The notes under the pieces were generated by a model, which saw only the letters and a list, made by a program, of their open reading frames with translations, did not search any database and was not told the DNA's origin. This document shows, piece after piece, positions 38,495 through 47,210 of a DNA stretch of 64,000 bases; the first letter of the stretch is position 1; each line of letters opens with the position of its first letter. The DNA lies in NCBI GenBank assembly GCA_963808705.1, contig CAWEHB010000004.1, positions 62,001-126,000 on the forward strand. Direction: 5' to 3'. The DNA is from JASHPR01 sp963808705. Lineage in GTDB: Bacteria > Actinomycetota > Actinomycetes > Streptosporangiales > Streptosporangiaceae. Both the position numbers and the translations under genes were made by a program.

Positions 38495-39385
38495 TCATGC
38501 GGCCAGGAAATCCAGGATCCGCTTGTTGATGTCGGTCGGGCGCTGCACCATCAGGAAGTGCCCGACGCCCTCGATCAGCTCGGACTGTGACCCCGGACCG
38601 CAGTGGTCTGGCACTCGGTTCACCTGGTCCTGGTCGCAGCCGTGGCAGCCGTCCTGGGTGCCGTGCAGGTAGAGCGCGGGCTGGGTGATGTCCTTGCCCC
38701 AGGCGGCGGCCTGCTCGGCCGCCCATTCCTCGGATCCGAACCGGTTGGGGTCGAACTGTCCCCAGTAGTAGCCCAGGGCGGCCCGGAAGTGGGCGGGGTC
38801 ACGGATGCACTCCTTGACCTTGGGCAGGTCCTCGGAGGCGTCGTAGCCGGGCGACCAGTCCGCCCAGATCCGGTCGATGAACGCGAAGTTGTCGGCCGAG
38901 ATTACGTCCTCGGCCACTCGCTGCATCTGGAAGTACCAGAAGTAGAACGAGCGCTTGATCTGGTCGTACTTGACGATGTTCTCGCCGAAGATCGCGAACG
39001 GCGGGATGTTGAGGACGACGCAGCGCCGCCACCGGTCGGGCTCCTTGCCCGCCGCACCCCAGGCGGCGACCGCGCCCCAGTCGTGCGCGATGAGGATCGC
39101 GTCCGAACCGCCGCCGAGCGCCTCGTGCAGGTTGATCGCGTCGTTGACCATCATGCTGCTGTGAATGTGGTGCCGGTCGTCGGGCAGCTCGGTCGGCGCA
39201 AACCCGCGGTTGAAGGGAGCCACCGCCCGGTACCCGGCCTCGGCCAGCGCCGGGAGCAGGTAGCGGTAGCTGTAGGGCGAGTCGGGAAAGCCGTGCAGGC
39301 ACAGCGCCAACGGGCCGTCTCCCTCCGCCAGGTAGGTGAACGTGAGGTTGTTGGCCCGGACCGTGCCCTGCTTGAATTCCTGCAT
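38495..39385 (-). CDS. Alpha/beta hydrolase, epoxide hydrolase-like
   Basis: A 296-residue alpha/beta-hydrolase fold protein. The oxyanion-hole motif LCLHGFPDSPYSYRYLLP (about residues 28-45) and nucleophile elbow IAHDWGAVAAWG with Asp as nucleophile are those of epoxide hydrolases and haloalkane dehalogenases. The acid region ALYLHGTQDGCH and the catalytic His in GVGHFLMVQRP complete the triad. A cap domain with RSFYFWYFQMQRVAEDVI lies between. Start ATG 39385 is followed by M-Q-E-F-K-Q-G-T-V. It is downstream of the polymer operon but 564 bases away, so a role there is not supported. Confidence 0.87.
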   Translation of the reverse strand: MQEFKQGTVRANNLTFTYLAEGDGPLALCLHGFPDSPYSYRYLLPALAEAGYRAVAPFNRGFAPTELPDDRHHIHSSMMVNDAINLHEALGGGSDAILIAHDWGAVAAWGAAGKEPDRWRRCVVLNIPPFAIFGENIVKYDQIKRSFYFWYFQMQRVAEDVISADNFAFIDRIWADWSPGYDASEDLPKVKECIRDPAHFRAALGYYWGQFDPNRFGSEEWAAEQAAAWGKDITQPALYLHGTQDGCHGCDQDQVNRVPDHCGPGSQSELIEGVGHFLMVQRPTDINKRILDFLAA

Positions 39386-39949
39386 GGTTACCTCTTACGA
39401 GCAGTCGGCTAGATGTCAGCCACCAATCGCGGCCATCCCCGTGGGTGACGGACCGTGGGGTGTCGGTGCGTAGCGACGCCAGCAGCGGGCTCCAGGTACT
39501 CACCTGCTGGAGCGTGGAACTGCTGCCTGGACCACCCAGCCGAAACGGCGCCCGCTCGCGGGAACCTGCACCGCCCCAGGAGCCTGGAAACATCGCACAA
39601 CCCCCAGTGAAGGCTAACCGGCACGAATTCACGCCGCTATACGCTGACCGGTACCTAGCCGTCTCGAATTGAGCCATCCCGCCTACCCGTGACGGCTCAT
39701 GAGTGACCGCCATGCCCCACTCGTTCTGGCGCGGATCTAGCGCGTTCAGCTGGTCGTGATGATCGGCTGCTTAAGTGTTGGCAACAGTCGTCCGCGAGTC
39801 GGACTCTTCCTTATTAGTCTCTGGGTCTTGGCGGCGTGGGGTTCCCGCGTTTCCGGTCAGGGATGTTTCAGCCATCAGCGCCACGTGCTGCAACCCAGGT
39901 TGGCAGGCCTGCCGGTCTGTCCGCGGGAACCGCGGGTGGCAGGCGGTGG
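39386..39949. other. Intergenic region without a gene
   Basis: About 560 bases between two minus-strand genes, lower in GC than the flanks. I find no supported coding frame, RNA or clear terminator stem. It should contain the hydrolase promoter and the end of the polymer operon. Confidence 0.5.
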
Positions 39950-41197
39950 TCAGCAGACCGAGCGGACGGCGTCGGCGAGCAGCGCTACCCCCTGGTCGAG
40001 TTCGGCGTCGGTGATGGTCAGCGGCGGCATCAGCTTGACCGTCTCGCCTTCCGGTCCGGCGGTCTCCACCAGCAGGCCCTGCTCGAAGGCGGCGGTGCAC
40101 ACCTTGCCGGCCAGCCCGCCGTCGGCGAACGCCAGGCCGTGCGCCAGGCCCCGGCCGCGTGGCGTGATCGGCGTGCCCGGGACGGACTCGGCCAGGGCCG
40201 CAAGCGCTGCGGCGAGCCGCCGGCCCTTGGCCAGGGTGCCGTGCTGGAGCGTGTCGTCCCGCCAGTAGGTCCGCAAGGCGGCGGTGCCGGTGACGAACGC
40301 GGGGTTGACGCCCCGGAAGGTGCCGTTGTGCTCGCCCGGCTCCCAGATGTCCAGGTCCGAGCGGATCAGCGTGAGCGCGAGCGGCAGGCCGAAGCCGCCG
40401 ATGGACTTGGACAGGCAGACGAAGTCCGGCTCGATGCCGGCCGTCTCGAAGCTGAAGAACGGGCCGGTCCGGCCGCAGCCCATCTGCACGTCGTCGACGA
40501 TCAGCAGGGTGCCGTGGCGGCGGCACAGGTCGGCCAGGCCGCGCAGCCACTCCGGGCGGGCCACGTGGATGCCACCCTCGCCCTGAACCGTCTCCACGAT
40601 CACCGCGGCCGGATGGTCGATGCCGCTGCGGCGGCTGCGCAGCAGGTACTCGAGCCACAGAAAGTCCGGCAGCGGCCCGTCCAGGGCGCGGTCGAACGGC
40701 ACCGGCATGGCATGGGCCAGCGGCACGCCGGCCCCGCCGCGGTGGAAAGAGCTGCCGGTGACCGAGAGGGCACCCAGCGTCATGCCGTGGAAGGCGTTGG
40801 TAAAGGCGATCACCTCGGTGCGGCCGGTGGCCTTGCGGGCGAGCTTCAGCGCCGCTTCGACGGCGTTGGCGCCGCCCGGTCCGGGAAACTGCACCCGGTA
40901 GTCCAGCTGGCGCGGCTGCAGGACGAGCTCGACGAAGGCGGTCAGGAACTCCCGCTTGGCGACCGTGTACATGTCCAGCGAGTGGATGACCCGGTCGCCG
41001 GCCAGGTAGTCCAGCAGGGCCGCCTTGAGCGCCGGATTGTTATGGCCGTAGTTGAGCGCCCCCGCCCCGGCAAAGAAATCCAGGTAGGCGCGGCCGCCGG
41101 TGTCGTAGAGCCAGCTTCCCGACGCCCGGTCGAACACCGTCGGCCAGGCCCGGCAGTAGCTGCGGACTGCGGACTCGCGGGTGGCGAAGATTTCCAA
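39950..41197 (-). CDS. Diaminobutyrate--2-oxoglutarate aminotransferase (EctB/Dat-like)
   Basis: Class III PLP aminotransferase, 415 residues, expected to make L-2,4-diaminobutyrate from aspartate semialdehyde and glutamate. RSYCRAWPTVFDRASGSWLY and FFAGAGALNYGHNNP are nearly diagnostic of the EctB group. The PLP lysine is in LSKSIGGFGLPLA (about residue 261), with the ring-binding Asp in IVDDVQMGCGRTG. It starts at TTG 41197, forced by an in-frame TGA three codons upstream. No ectA or ectC is in the window; instead it follows the NRPS gene by 38 bases, so it most likely supplies diaminobutyrate to that enzyme. Confidence 0.9.
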   Translation of the reverse strand: MEIFATRESAVRSYCRAWPTVFDRASGSWLYDTGGRAYLDFFAGAGALNYGHNNPALKAALLDYLAGDRVIHSLDMYTVAKREFLTAFVELVLQPRQLDYRVQFPGPGGANAVEAALKLARKATGRTEVIAFTNAFHGMTLGALSVTGSSFHRGGAGVPLAHAMPVPFDRALDGPLPDFLWLEYLLRSRRSGIDHPAAVIVETVQGEGGIHVARPEWLRGLADLCRRHGTLLIVDDVQMGCGRTGPFFSFETAGIEPDFVCLSKSIGGFGLPLALTLIRSDLDIWEPGEHNGTFRGVNPAFVTGTAALRTYWRDDTLQHGTLAKGRRLAAALAALAESVPGTPITPRGRGLAHGLAFADGGLAGKVCTAAFEQGLLVETAGPEGETVKLMPPLTITDAELDQGVALLADAVRSVC

Positions 41198-41235
41198 TGC
41201 TGGTCACATCCTGTTCGCGGGGTGACCGCGGGCTC

Positions 41236-44200
41236 TTACCCGCGGGATTGCGCCGGTGAGCGGGGCACTTCCGGGCTGACCGAATGCCGTGGGGCCTGGG
41301 CCGCGGCGGCGGGACGGCCGGGGGGAGCGCCGGCCGGGACCGGGGCCTGGGCCGCGGCGGCGGGGGCTGCCCTCGTGGCCTGCGCGTCGCCGGCCGGGTT
41401 GCCGAGCCACTGCGAGCCCGCCGGGACGTGCTCGCCCTTCATGAGGAAGGAGTCGGCGTCGAGCACGGCGTCGTCGTCCATGGTGATCCCGTAGTGGACG
41501 AAGGCGCCGGTGCCGATGGTGCACCGGTCGCCGATGGTGATGTGATCGGACTTGAAGGTGCCGTCTTCCAGGGAGTGGCTCTGCAGGATGCTCCCCGCGC
41601 TGAGGGTGCACTCGCTGCCGATCCGGACCAGCGTCCGCTCCACGATCGAGCAGCCGTCGTCGAGAACGCGCCGCCCGACCCGTACCCCGAGCAGGCGCCA
41701 GACGACGCTCTTGAACGGCGTGCCGTTGAACAGCTGGATGTAGGCGACGGAGGGCACCTTCCAGAAGCGCTCGTGCTCCCAGAAGGCCGGCTGGTAGATC
41801 GAGCAGAACCGCGGTTGCAGCGCGCGGAACCCGGTGACGACGCGTTCGACCAGGACGAAATAGCCGATGGTGAAGGCGACATCGAGCAGGGCCGCCGCGA
41901 CGGTGGCCAGGGCGTCGGACGTGATGGCGCCGCCGAAGGGCACGATCGCGCCGCCGAACGGGAGCAGGGCGACGAGCACGAGCCCGGAGAGGTAGATCCA
42001 CCGCACCAGCAGGTGCTCGCCGACGGTGGCGGCGTTGTGCCGGTTCTTGGCCTTCAGCCGGTGCCGCCGCCTGCGCATGGTGCCCAGGTGGTCGAACTGG
42101 TGATCGGAGCGGACCGAGCGGGGGATCTCGAAGCACGGCGACCCGAGCAGGCCGACTCCCTCCCGGACCGGGCCACCGACCGGGATCATGACCTTGGTGG
42201 CCAGCAGGCAGTTGTCGCCGGTCCGGCCGCCCGCGGGGTAGGCGATCCCGTTGCCGACGAAGTTGCGGGCTCCGATGGCGACCGGGCTGACGCGGAACGA
42301 GCTGCTGGAGAACTCGGCGTTCATGATCGAGAGGCCGTCGGAGACCATGGTGCCCGTGCCCACGACGGCGAGCCCGGGCATCTCGTGCTTCACCTCCATG
42401 CCGAAGTTGGAGCCGGTCTGCTCGACCGGCGCCAGCCGGTAGCCGAGCAGGCTCAGGTACCGCACAATGGCCGAGCTGTCACCGAACAGGGCGGTGAAGG
42501 ACGGGATGTTCGACAGCCTCGAGACCGCGCGCTGAAGCACGTGGCGCAGCCCGTACAGGGGGTACACCTTTCCCGGTTTCAGGGCCCGGCTCAGCAGCCG
42601 GGGAACGGTGCCGACCATGACCAGCCCGGCCGCCGCCACGCCGAAGAACGCGACCGCCGCGATGGCCACCGCCTCGCAGTACAGGACCGGCCGGGCCGGG
42701 TCCAGCGGCCCGAGCGGCCGGCCCAGCAGCGAGGGGCGGGAGAGAAGCAGGCTGGCCGCGGCCGCCGTGACCGGGCCGACCACGGCCACCGCGAGCAGCA
42801 GCCGGGTGACGCTGTAGCCGGCCCGGCGCAGGACGCCGCAACGGGTCGGCGGGACCGTCCGGTAGTCCCAGCCGGCCTCGGAGGGCTGGGCCGGGGAGCC
42901 GTGCCAGCATGCGCCGGCCGGGACGGCCTGGCCCGCGAGCAGGCCGGAGGCGTGCCCGAGCTGCGCCCCGTCGCCGACCGCGGTGTTGATGTCGATGACC
43001 GTCCGCTCGCCGACGAAGGCACTGCGGCCCAGGGTGATGGCGCCGGTCTCGATCACGCCGGCCCGGGCGCGGTACCCGCTGATGAACGTGTCCTTGCGGA
43101 TCACGCTGCCCGCGCCGATGGTCAGCAGGTCGGTGCAGACCGGCACGTGCTGCGTGAAGATCGCCGTGCCGGGGCCGATCCTGGCGCCCAGGGCCCGCAG
43201 ATACTGGGCGTACAGCGGAGTGCCGACGAACATCCGCGCCAGCGGGTTGGCCACGATCATCGTCTTGACGATCCAGAAGCGGACATAGGCCAGGCTCCAG
43301 GCCCGGATGCGGCGAGGTTTCCAGCGGCCGATGAGGATCCACTTGACGGCCACCGGCAGAACGCCCAGGGCCAGCAGCCCGCCCCCGCCGAAGGCCACCA
43401 GGCGGGCGTAGGTCCTGAGCGCCCCGTGGGCCGCCATCGTCCAGGAGGACCCGGCGTCCAGCGCCAGCGAAACGCCGCCGAGATAGACGAGGAACGCCAG
43501 CAGCTGCAGCGCGCCGCACAGGAAATACCGCGGCTTGCCCGTGACCGGGGACGCCGCGTGCGGCGGCACCGTCAGCTCCGGCTCCCGGACCGGGCCGGGC
43601 TGCGCGATCGCGGCGGCCAGGCGGCGCACCGTGGGGTGCAGGTAGATGTCCCGGAGAGCGACCGGCGGCAGGCTCCCGCGCTCGCGGATCGCGGCGCTGA
43701 ACCGGGCCATCAGCAACGAGCTGGCACCGAGGTCATCGAAGAAATGCCCGTCGGCCGAGACCCGCTCGGTGCCCAGCACCCCGGCCAGGACCTCGGCCAG
43801 CTCCCGTTCCGCGCTGGTCGCCGGGGCCGCGTGGTCGCCCGGGGCGGCCATGTGGCGGGGGCCGCGGGGCGCGGGAAGGCTGGCCCGGTCGGCCTTGCCG
43901 CTGGGCAGCATCGGGATGACCGGGAGCTGCTCCAGGTAGGCCGGGACCATGTACGCGGGGAGCTGGCTGCGCAGCTCGGCGTAGACGCGGTCGGCATCGA
44001 CCGCGGGCGCGTCGCGGCGCGGTGTGTAGTAGGCGGCCAGCTCCACCACGTCCGGCTCGGGCTGGCAGGTGCTGACCACGGCCTGCGCGATGCCGGGCGC
44101 CCGCAGCAGGACCGACTCGATCTCGGTCAGCTCGATGCGGTAACCGCGGACCTTGACCTGGGTGTCGATGCGGCCGTGGTGCTCGATCTCGCCCTCGGCG

Positions 44201-45486
44201 TTCACCCGCCCCAGGTCGCCGGTCCGGTAGATCCGGCCCGGCGGGTTGTTCGGGATGCCGAGGAAGTCCGGCACGAAGGCGCGCTCGGTAAGGTCCGGGC
44301 GGCGCAGGTAGCCGCGCGCGAGCCCGATCCCCGCGATCCCGATTTCTCCCATCGCGCCCGGCGGCAGCGCCGTGCCGGAGTCCGGATCGAGCACGACCAC
44401 GGAATAGGTGGGCAGCGGCACGCCGATCGTGACCGGCCGGCTGGGGTGCACCACTCCCCAGGTCGCGGTCACGGTGGCCTCGGTCGGGCCGTATACGTTG
44501 AGGAAACGCCGCCCCGGCCGGTGCCAGCGGGTCACGAGATCCTGCGGGCAGGACTCGCCGGATACCAGCAGGAAGCGCAGCCCGGGAAGATCCTCGTCCA
44601 GCGTGGCCAGCAGGGTGGGCACGCAGCACAGCGCGGTGACCTGGCGGTCGGCAAGGAAGGTGTGCAGCTCCCGCCCTAGCAACCGGTCCCCGTCCGGCTT
44701 GGGCACCAGCGTGGCCCCGGCGATCCAGGGCACCCAGATCTCCTCGACGGAGAAGTCAAACGCGATCGTCATGCCCTGGTAGAGGCGGTCGTCGTAGGCC
44801 ATCCCGTACACCTCGGCCGCCACCCGGACGAAGTTGCAGATGCTGGCGTGCCCGATCGCCACCCCCTTCGGCCGCCCGGTCGAGCCCGACGTGTAGATGA
44901 CGTAGCACAGGTCGTCCGCCGGATCCCCCGCCTCGGCCGGGCCGAGCCGGTCCGGGCTCTGCCCGGCGATCAGGTCCTCCGCCTCGTCCAGGTCCAGCGG
45001 CGCGACCGCGGTCCCGAGCCCGGTCACGCGCTCCGCCAGGGGCGAGCGCGTCAGCACCATCCGTATCCCGGCGTCGGAGACGATGTAGGAAAGCCGGTCC
45101 TGGGGGAACCCGGCGTCAAGCGGCACGTACGCGGCATGGGCCTTCAGCGCCGCCAGCATGCCGACATAGCCGTCCACCGCCCGGTTGGACAGCAGCCCGA
45201 TCCGGTCGCCCGGCCGCACGCCCTGGCCCACCAGGAACCGCGCCAGCTGGTTCGCCAGCTCGTCCAGTTCCTGGTAGCTCAGCGACCAGTCCAGCGCGTC
45301 GACCGCGAGGTGCTGGCCCCAGCCGTGCTCGCGGAGCCGGTCGCAACGGCGCTCGAACAACTGCTCCAGGCGCTCGCCCGGCCGCCACCGGACCGAGCCG
45401 TCGTACCCGGCGCAGGTCAGCACGCGGTCATCCAGGCAGCCGCGCGATCTCGGACGATCATGGGTGCCGGCCACCCTGCTGATCAT
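41236..45486 (-). CDS. Pls/PosA-type membrane NRPS (poly-amino acid synthetase)
   Basis: A 1416-residue single-module synthetase with the layout of epsilon-poly-lysine synthetase. The adenylation domain (about 30-530) shows YVIYTSGSTGRPKGV, FDFSVEEIW, NVYGPTEATVT, YRTGDLGRV and LPSGKADR. A thiolation domain follows with Ser in DDLGASSLLMARF (about 582). Then about six membrane helices alternate with three hexapeptide beta-helix domains (about 760-875, 1028-1128, 1272-1355). No thioesterase or classical condensation domain is present. Glu follows Asp by four residues in FDFSVEEIW, which suits a cationic substrate. Expected product: a homopolymer of a diamino acid, here probably diaminobutyrate. 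Confidence 0.9.
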   Translation of the reverse strand: MISRVAGTHDRPRSRGCLDDRVLTCAGYDGSVRWRPGERLEQLFERRCDRLREHGWGQHLAVDALDWSLSYQELDELANQLARFLVGQGVRPGDRIGLLSNRAVDGYVGMLAALKAHAAYVPLDAGFPQDRLSYIVSDAGIRMVLTRSPLAERVTGLGTAVAPLDLDEAEDLIAGQSPDRLGPAEAGDPADDLCYVIYTSGSTGRPKGVAIGHASICNFVRVAAEVYGMAYDDRLYQGMTIAFDFSVEEIWVPWIAGATLVPKPDGDRLLGRELHTFLADRQVTALCCVPTLLATLDEDLPGLRFLLVSGESCPQDLVTRWHRPGRRFLNVYGPTEATVTATWGVVHPSRPVTIGVPLPTYSVVVLDPDSGTALPPGAMGEIGIAGIGLARGYLRRPDLTERAFVPDFLGIPNNPPGRIYRTGDLGRVNAEGEIEHHGRIDTQVKVRGYRIELTEIESVLLRAPGIAQAVVSTCQPEPDVVELAAYYTPRRDAPAVDADRVYAELRSQLPAYMVPAYLEQLPVIPMLPSGKADRASLPAPRGPRHMAAPGDHAAPATSAERELAEVLAGVLGTERVSADGHFFDDLGASSLLMARFSAAIRERGSLPPVALRDIYLHPTVRRLAAAIAQPGPVREPELTVPPHAASPVTGKPRYFLCGALQLLAFLVYLGGVSLALDAGSSWTMAAHGALRTYARLVAFGGGGLLALGVLPVAVKWILIGRWKPRRIRAWSLAYVRFWIVKTMIVANPLARMFVGTPLYAQYLRALGARIGPGTAIFTQHVPVCTDLLTIGAGSVIRKDTFISGYRARAGVIETGAITLGRSAFVGERTVIDINTAVGDGAQLGHASGLLAGQAVPAGACWHGSPAQPSEAGWDYRTVPPTRCGVLRRAGYSVTRLLLAVAVVGPVTAAAASLLLSRPSLLGRPLGPLDPARPVLYCEAVAIAAVAFFGVAAAGLVMVGTVPRLLSRALKPGKVYPLYGLRHVLQRAVSRLSNIPSFTALFGDSSAIVRYLSLLGYRLAPVEQTGSNFGMEVKHEMPGLAVVGTGTMVSDGLSIMNAEFSSSSFRVSPVAIGARNFVGNGIAYPAGGRTGDNCLLATKVMIPVGGPVREGVGLLGSPCFEIPRSVRSDHQFDHLGTMRRRRHRLKAKNRHNAATVGEHLLVRWIYLSGLVLVALLPFGGAIVPFGGAITSDALATVAAALLDVAFTIGYFVLVERVVTGFRALQPRFCSIYQPAFWEHERFWKVPSVAYIQLFNGTPFKSVVWRLLGVRVGRRVLDDGCSIVERTLVRIGSECTLSAGSILQSHSLEDGTFKSDHITIGDRCTIGTGAFVHYGITMDDDAVLDADSFLMKGEHVPAGSQWLGNPAGDAQATRAAPAAAAQAPVPAGAPPGRPAAAAQAPRHSVSPEVPRSPAQSRG

Positions 45487-45617
45487 CGACCGATTTGCTT
45501 ACATCCCGCCGGACGCCGGCGGCAATCTCGCTGAAAGACCGGTGCACGGGCCGGCCGCGTTCAGGACACGCTCAGGCAGGGCCACCGCGCCAGCCAGGGC
45601 GATGCGAGAATGGCGGC

Positions 45618-46382
45618 ATGGCGGACGCGGTTCTCACCGAGGTGGACGGCGCGATCGCCGTCATCACCATCAATCGCCCCGAAGCTCGCAACGCGGTCAA
45701 CGGCGAGGTCGCCCGGGGCATCGCGGCCGCCGTCGACGAGTTCGACGGCGCCGGCGACGTGCGGGTACTGATCATCACCGGCGCCGGCGGCACGTTCAGC
45801 GCGGGCATGGACCTGAAGGGCTTCCTGGCCGGCGACGCGCCGGTCGTGGCGGGCCGCGGCTTCGGCGGCATCGCGGAGCGGCCGCCGGTCAAGCCGGTGA
45901 TCGCGGCGGTCGAGGGCTACGCGCTCGCCGGCGGCTTCGAGCTCGCCCTGAGCTGCGACCTGATCGTGGCGAGCGAGACCGCGAAGTTCGGCCTGCCCGA
46001 GGTCCGGCGGGGGCTGGTGGCCGGCGCGGGCGGGCTGCTCCGGCTGCCGCGCCGGGTGCCCTACCACCTGGCCATGGAGATCGCCCTGACCGGCGGGCAC
46101 TTCACCGCCGACCGGCTGCATGCGGCCGGCCTGGTCAGCAGGCTGACCGCGGCCGGCCAGGCCGTGGCCGGCGCCAGGGAACTGGCGGCCCAGGTAGCCC
46201 AGGGGGCCCCGCTCGCGCTCGCCGCCACCAAGCGGGTCATCGTCGAGTCCGCGGACTGGGACGCCAGCGAGGCGTTCGCCCGGCAGGGCGAGGTGATCCG
46301 CCCGGTGTTCACCTCCGCGGACGCGAGGGAGGGCGCGGCCGCCTTCGCCGAGAAGCGGGCGCCGGCCTGGCGCGGCGAGTGA
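45618..46382 (+). CDS. Enoyl-CoA hydratase/isomerase family protein
   Basis: Crotonase-fold protein, 254 residues. The oxyanion-hole residues lie in GTFSAGMDLKGFLAG (about 62-76) and EGYALAGGFELALSCDLIV (about 97-115). The two Glu residues typical of true hydratases map to the A-L-A-G-G-F-E-L-A and FGLPEVRRGLVAG segments, which supports a hydratase over a non-catalytic relative. Start ATG 45618 (M-A-D-A-V-L-T-E-V-D-G) is favoured; the frame is open further upstream without a ribosome site. Divergent from the NRPS. The neighbours give no clue to the acyl substrate. Confidence 0.88.
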   Translation: MADAVLTEVDGAIAVITINRPEARNAVNGEVARGIAAAVDEFDGAGDVRVLIITGAGGTFSAGMDLKGFLAGDAPVVAGRGFGGIAERPPVKPVIAAVEGYALAGGFELALSCDLIVASETAKFGLPEVRRGLVAGAGGLLRLPRRVPYHLAMEIALTGGHFTADRLHAAGLVSRLTAAGQAVAGARELAAQVAQGAPLALAATKRVIVESADWDASEAFARQGEVIRPVFTSADAREGAAAFAEKRAPAWRGE

Positions 46383-47034
46383 GGCGAGCGAGGCGGGCGA
46401 GCGGCGTCAGCCGTAACGGGCGGCCAGCCAGCCGTAACGAGCGGGCGGCCGTCAGCCGTACAGCGCGGGGGAGGCCCTGCTTCGGCGCGTACTTGGCGAG
46501 CTTCTCGCGCAGCCTGCCCCGGCCGCGGTGCAGCCGGGACATCACCGTGCCGATCGGCGTGCCCATCATCTCCGCGATCTCCCGGTACGGGTAGCCCTCG
46601 ATGTCGGCGAGGTAGACCGCGACCCGGAAGTCCTCGGGCAGGTCGCGCAGCGCGCGCAGGATGTCGGAGTCGGGGAGCCGGTCCAGCGCCTCTGCCTCCG
46701 CCGAGCGCGCGGGCCCGGCCAGCCGGTCGGCGCCGTACGGCCAGCCGTCGCCGAAGTCGGCGCCGAGCACCGCCGCTGGCTCGCGCCGCCGCTTCCGGTA
46801 GGTGTTGATGAACGTGTTCGCCAGGATCCGGTGCAGCCAGGCCCGCAGGTTCGTGCCCGGCCGGAACTGGTGGAACGCGGCGTACGCCTTGGTGATGGTC
46901 TCCTGCACGAGATCCTCGGCATCGCTGGGGTTCTTGGTCATGCGGAGCGCCGCGGGGTAGAGCTGGCCCATGACGGGCACAACGTCCTGCTCGAATTGCG
47001 CCCTGTGGTCCGGCGTCAGGCCCGTTGGCCCCAT
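46309..47034 (-). CDS. ECF sigma factor, SigR/RpoE-like (C-terminal tail probably frameshifted)
   Basis: Alternative sigma factor resembling SigR of Streptomyces. Region 2: YPAALRMTKNPSDAEDLVQE, TITKAYAAFHQFRPGTNLRA, WLHRILANTFINTYRKRR. Region 4: LPEDFRVAVYLADIEGYPYR, EIAEMMGTPIGTVMSRLHRG. After KYAPKQGLP the protein becomes an Arg/Leu-rich tail that overlaps the enoyl-CoA hydratase gene by 74 bases. Removing one base from GGGGG 46467-46471 would end it as LPALYG at 46452, giving about 193 residues, usual for the family and with no overlap. No anti-sigma gene (RsrA-like) is adjacent. Confidence 0.88.
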   Translation of the reverse strand: MGPTGLTPDHRAQFEQDVVPVMGQLYPAALRMTKNPSDAEDLVQETITKAYAAFHQFRPGTNLRAWLHRILANTFINTYRKRRREPAAVLGADFGDGWPYGADRLAGPARSAEAEALDRLPDSDILRALRDLPEDFRVAVYLADIEGYPYREIAEMMGTPIGTVMSRLHRGRGRLREKLAKYAPKQGLPRAVRLTAARSLRLAGRPLRLTPLARLARLTRRARPAPASRRRRPRPPSRPRR

Positions 47035-47210
47035 TCCTCGCTCAGCTCCCTCGTTAGACTGCCCGCCCGGCCGTCACGCGGCCGTTCACCCAGTCCTCAC
47101 ACGGCCATCACCCCTATAGACGCATTTGGTTGCCCTAACGATGCGTGATCCGCGGAATATTGTGGTTACGCAGGGATAACTCTCAGGTGGCGTTCAGATT
47201 TCGCCCGGGG

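Noticed and set aside
39950..41197. Ectoine biosynthesis cluster
   Set aside because: The aminotransferase is EctB-like, but there is no EctA acetyltransferase or EctC synthase beside it; the operon partner is an NRPS.
41284..44679. A 1131-codon open frame on the plus strand opposite the NRPS
   Set aside because: It is the antisense shadow of the Pls-type gene: Arg/Gly/Pro/His-rich without domains, and the minus strand has complete NRPS motifs.
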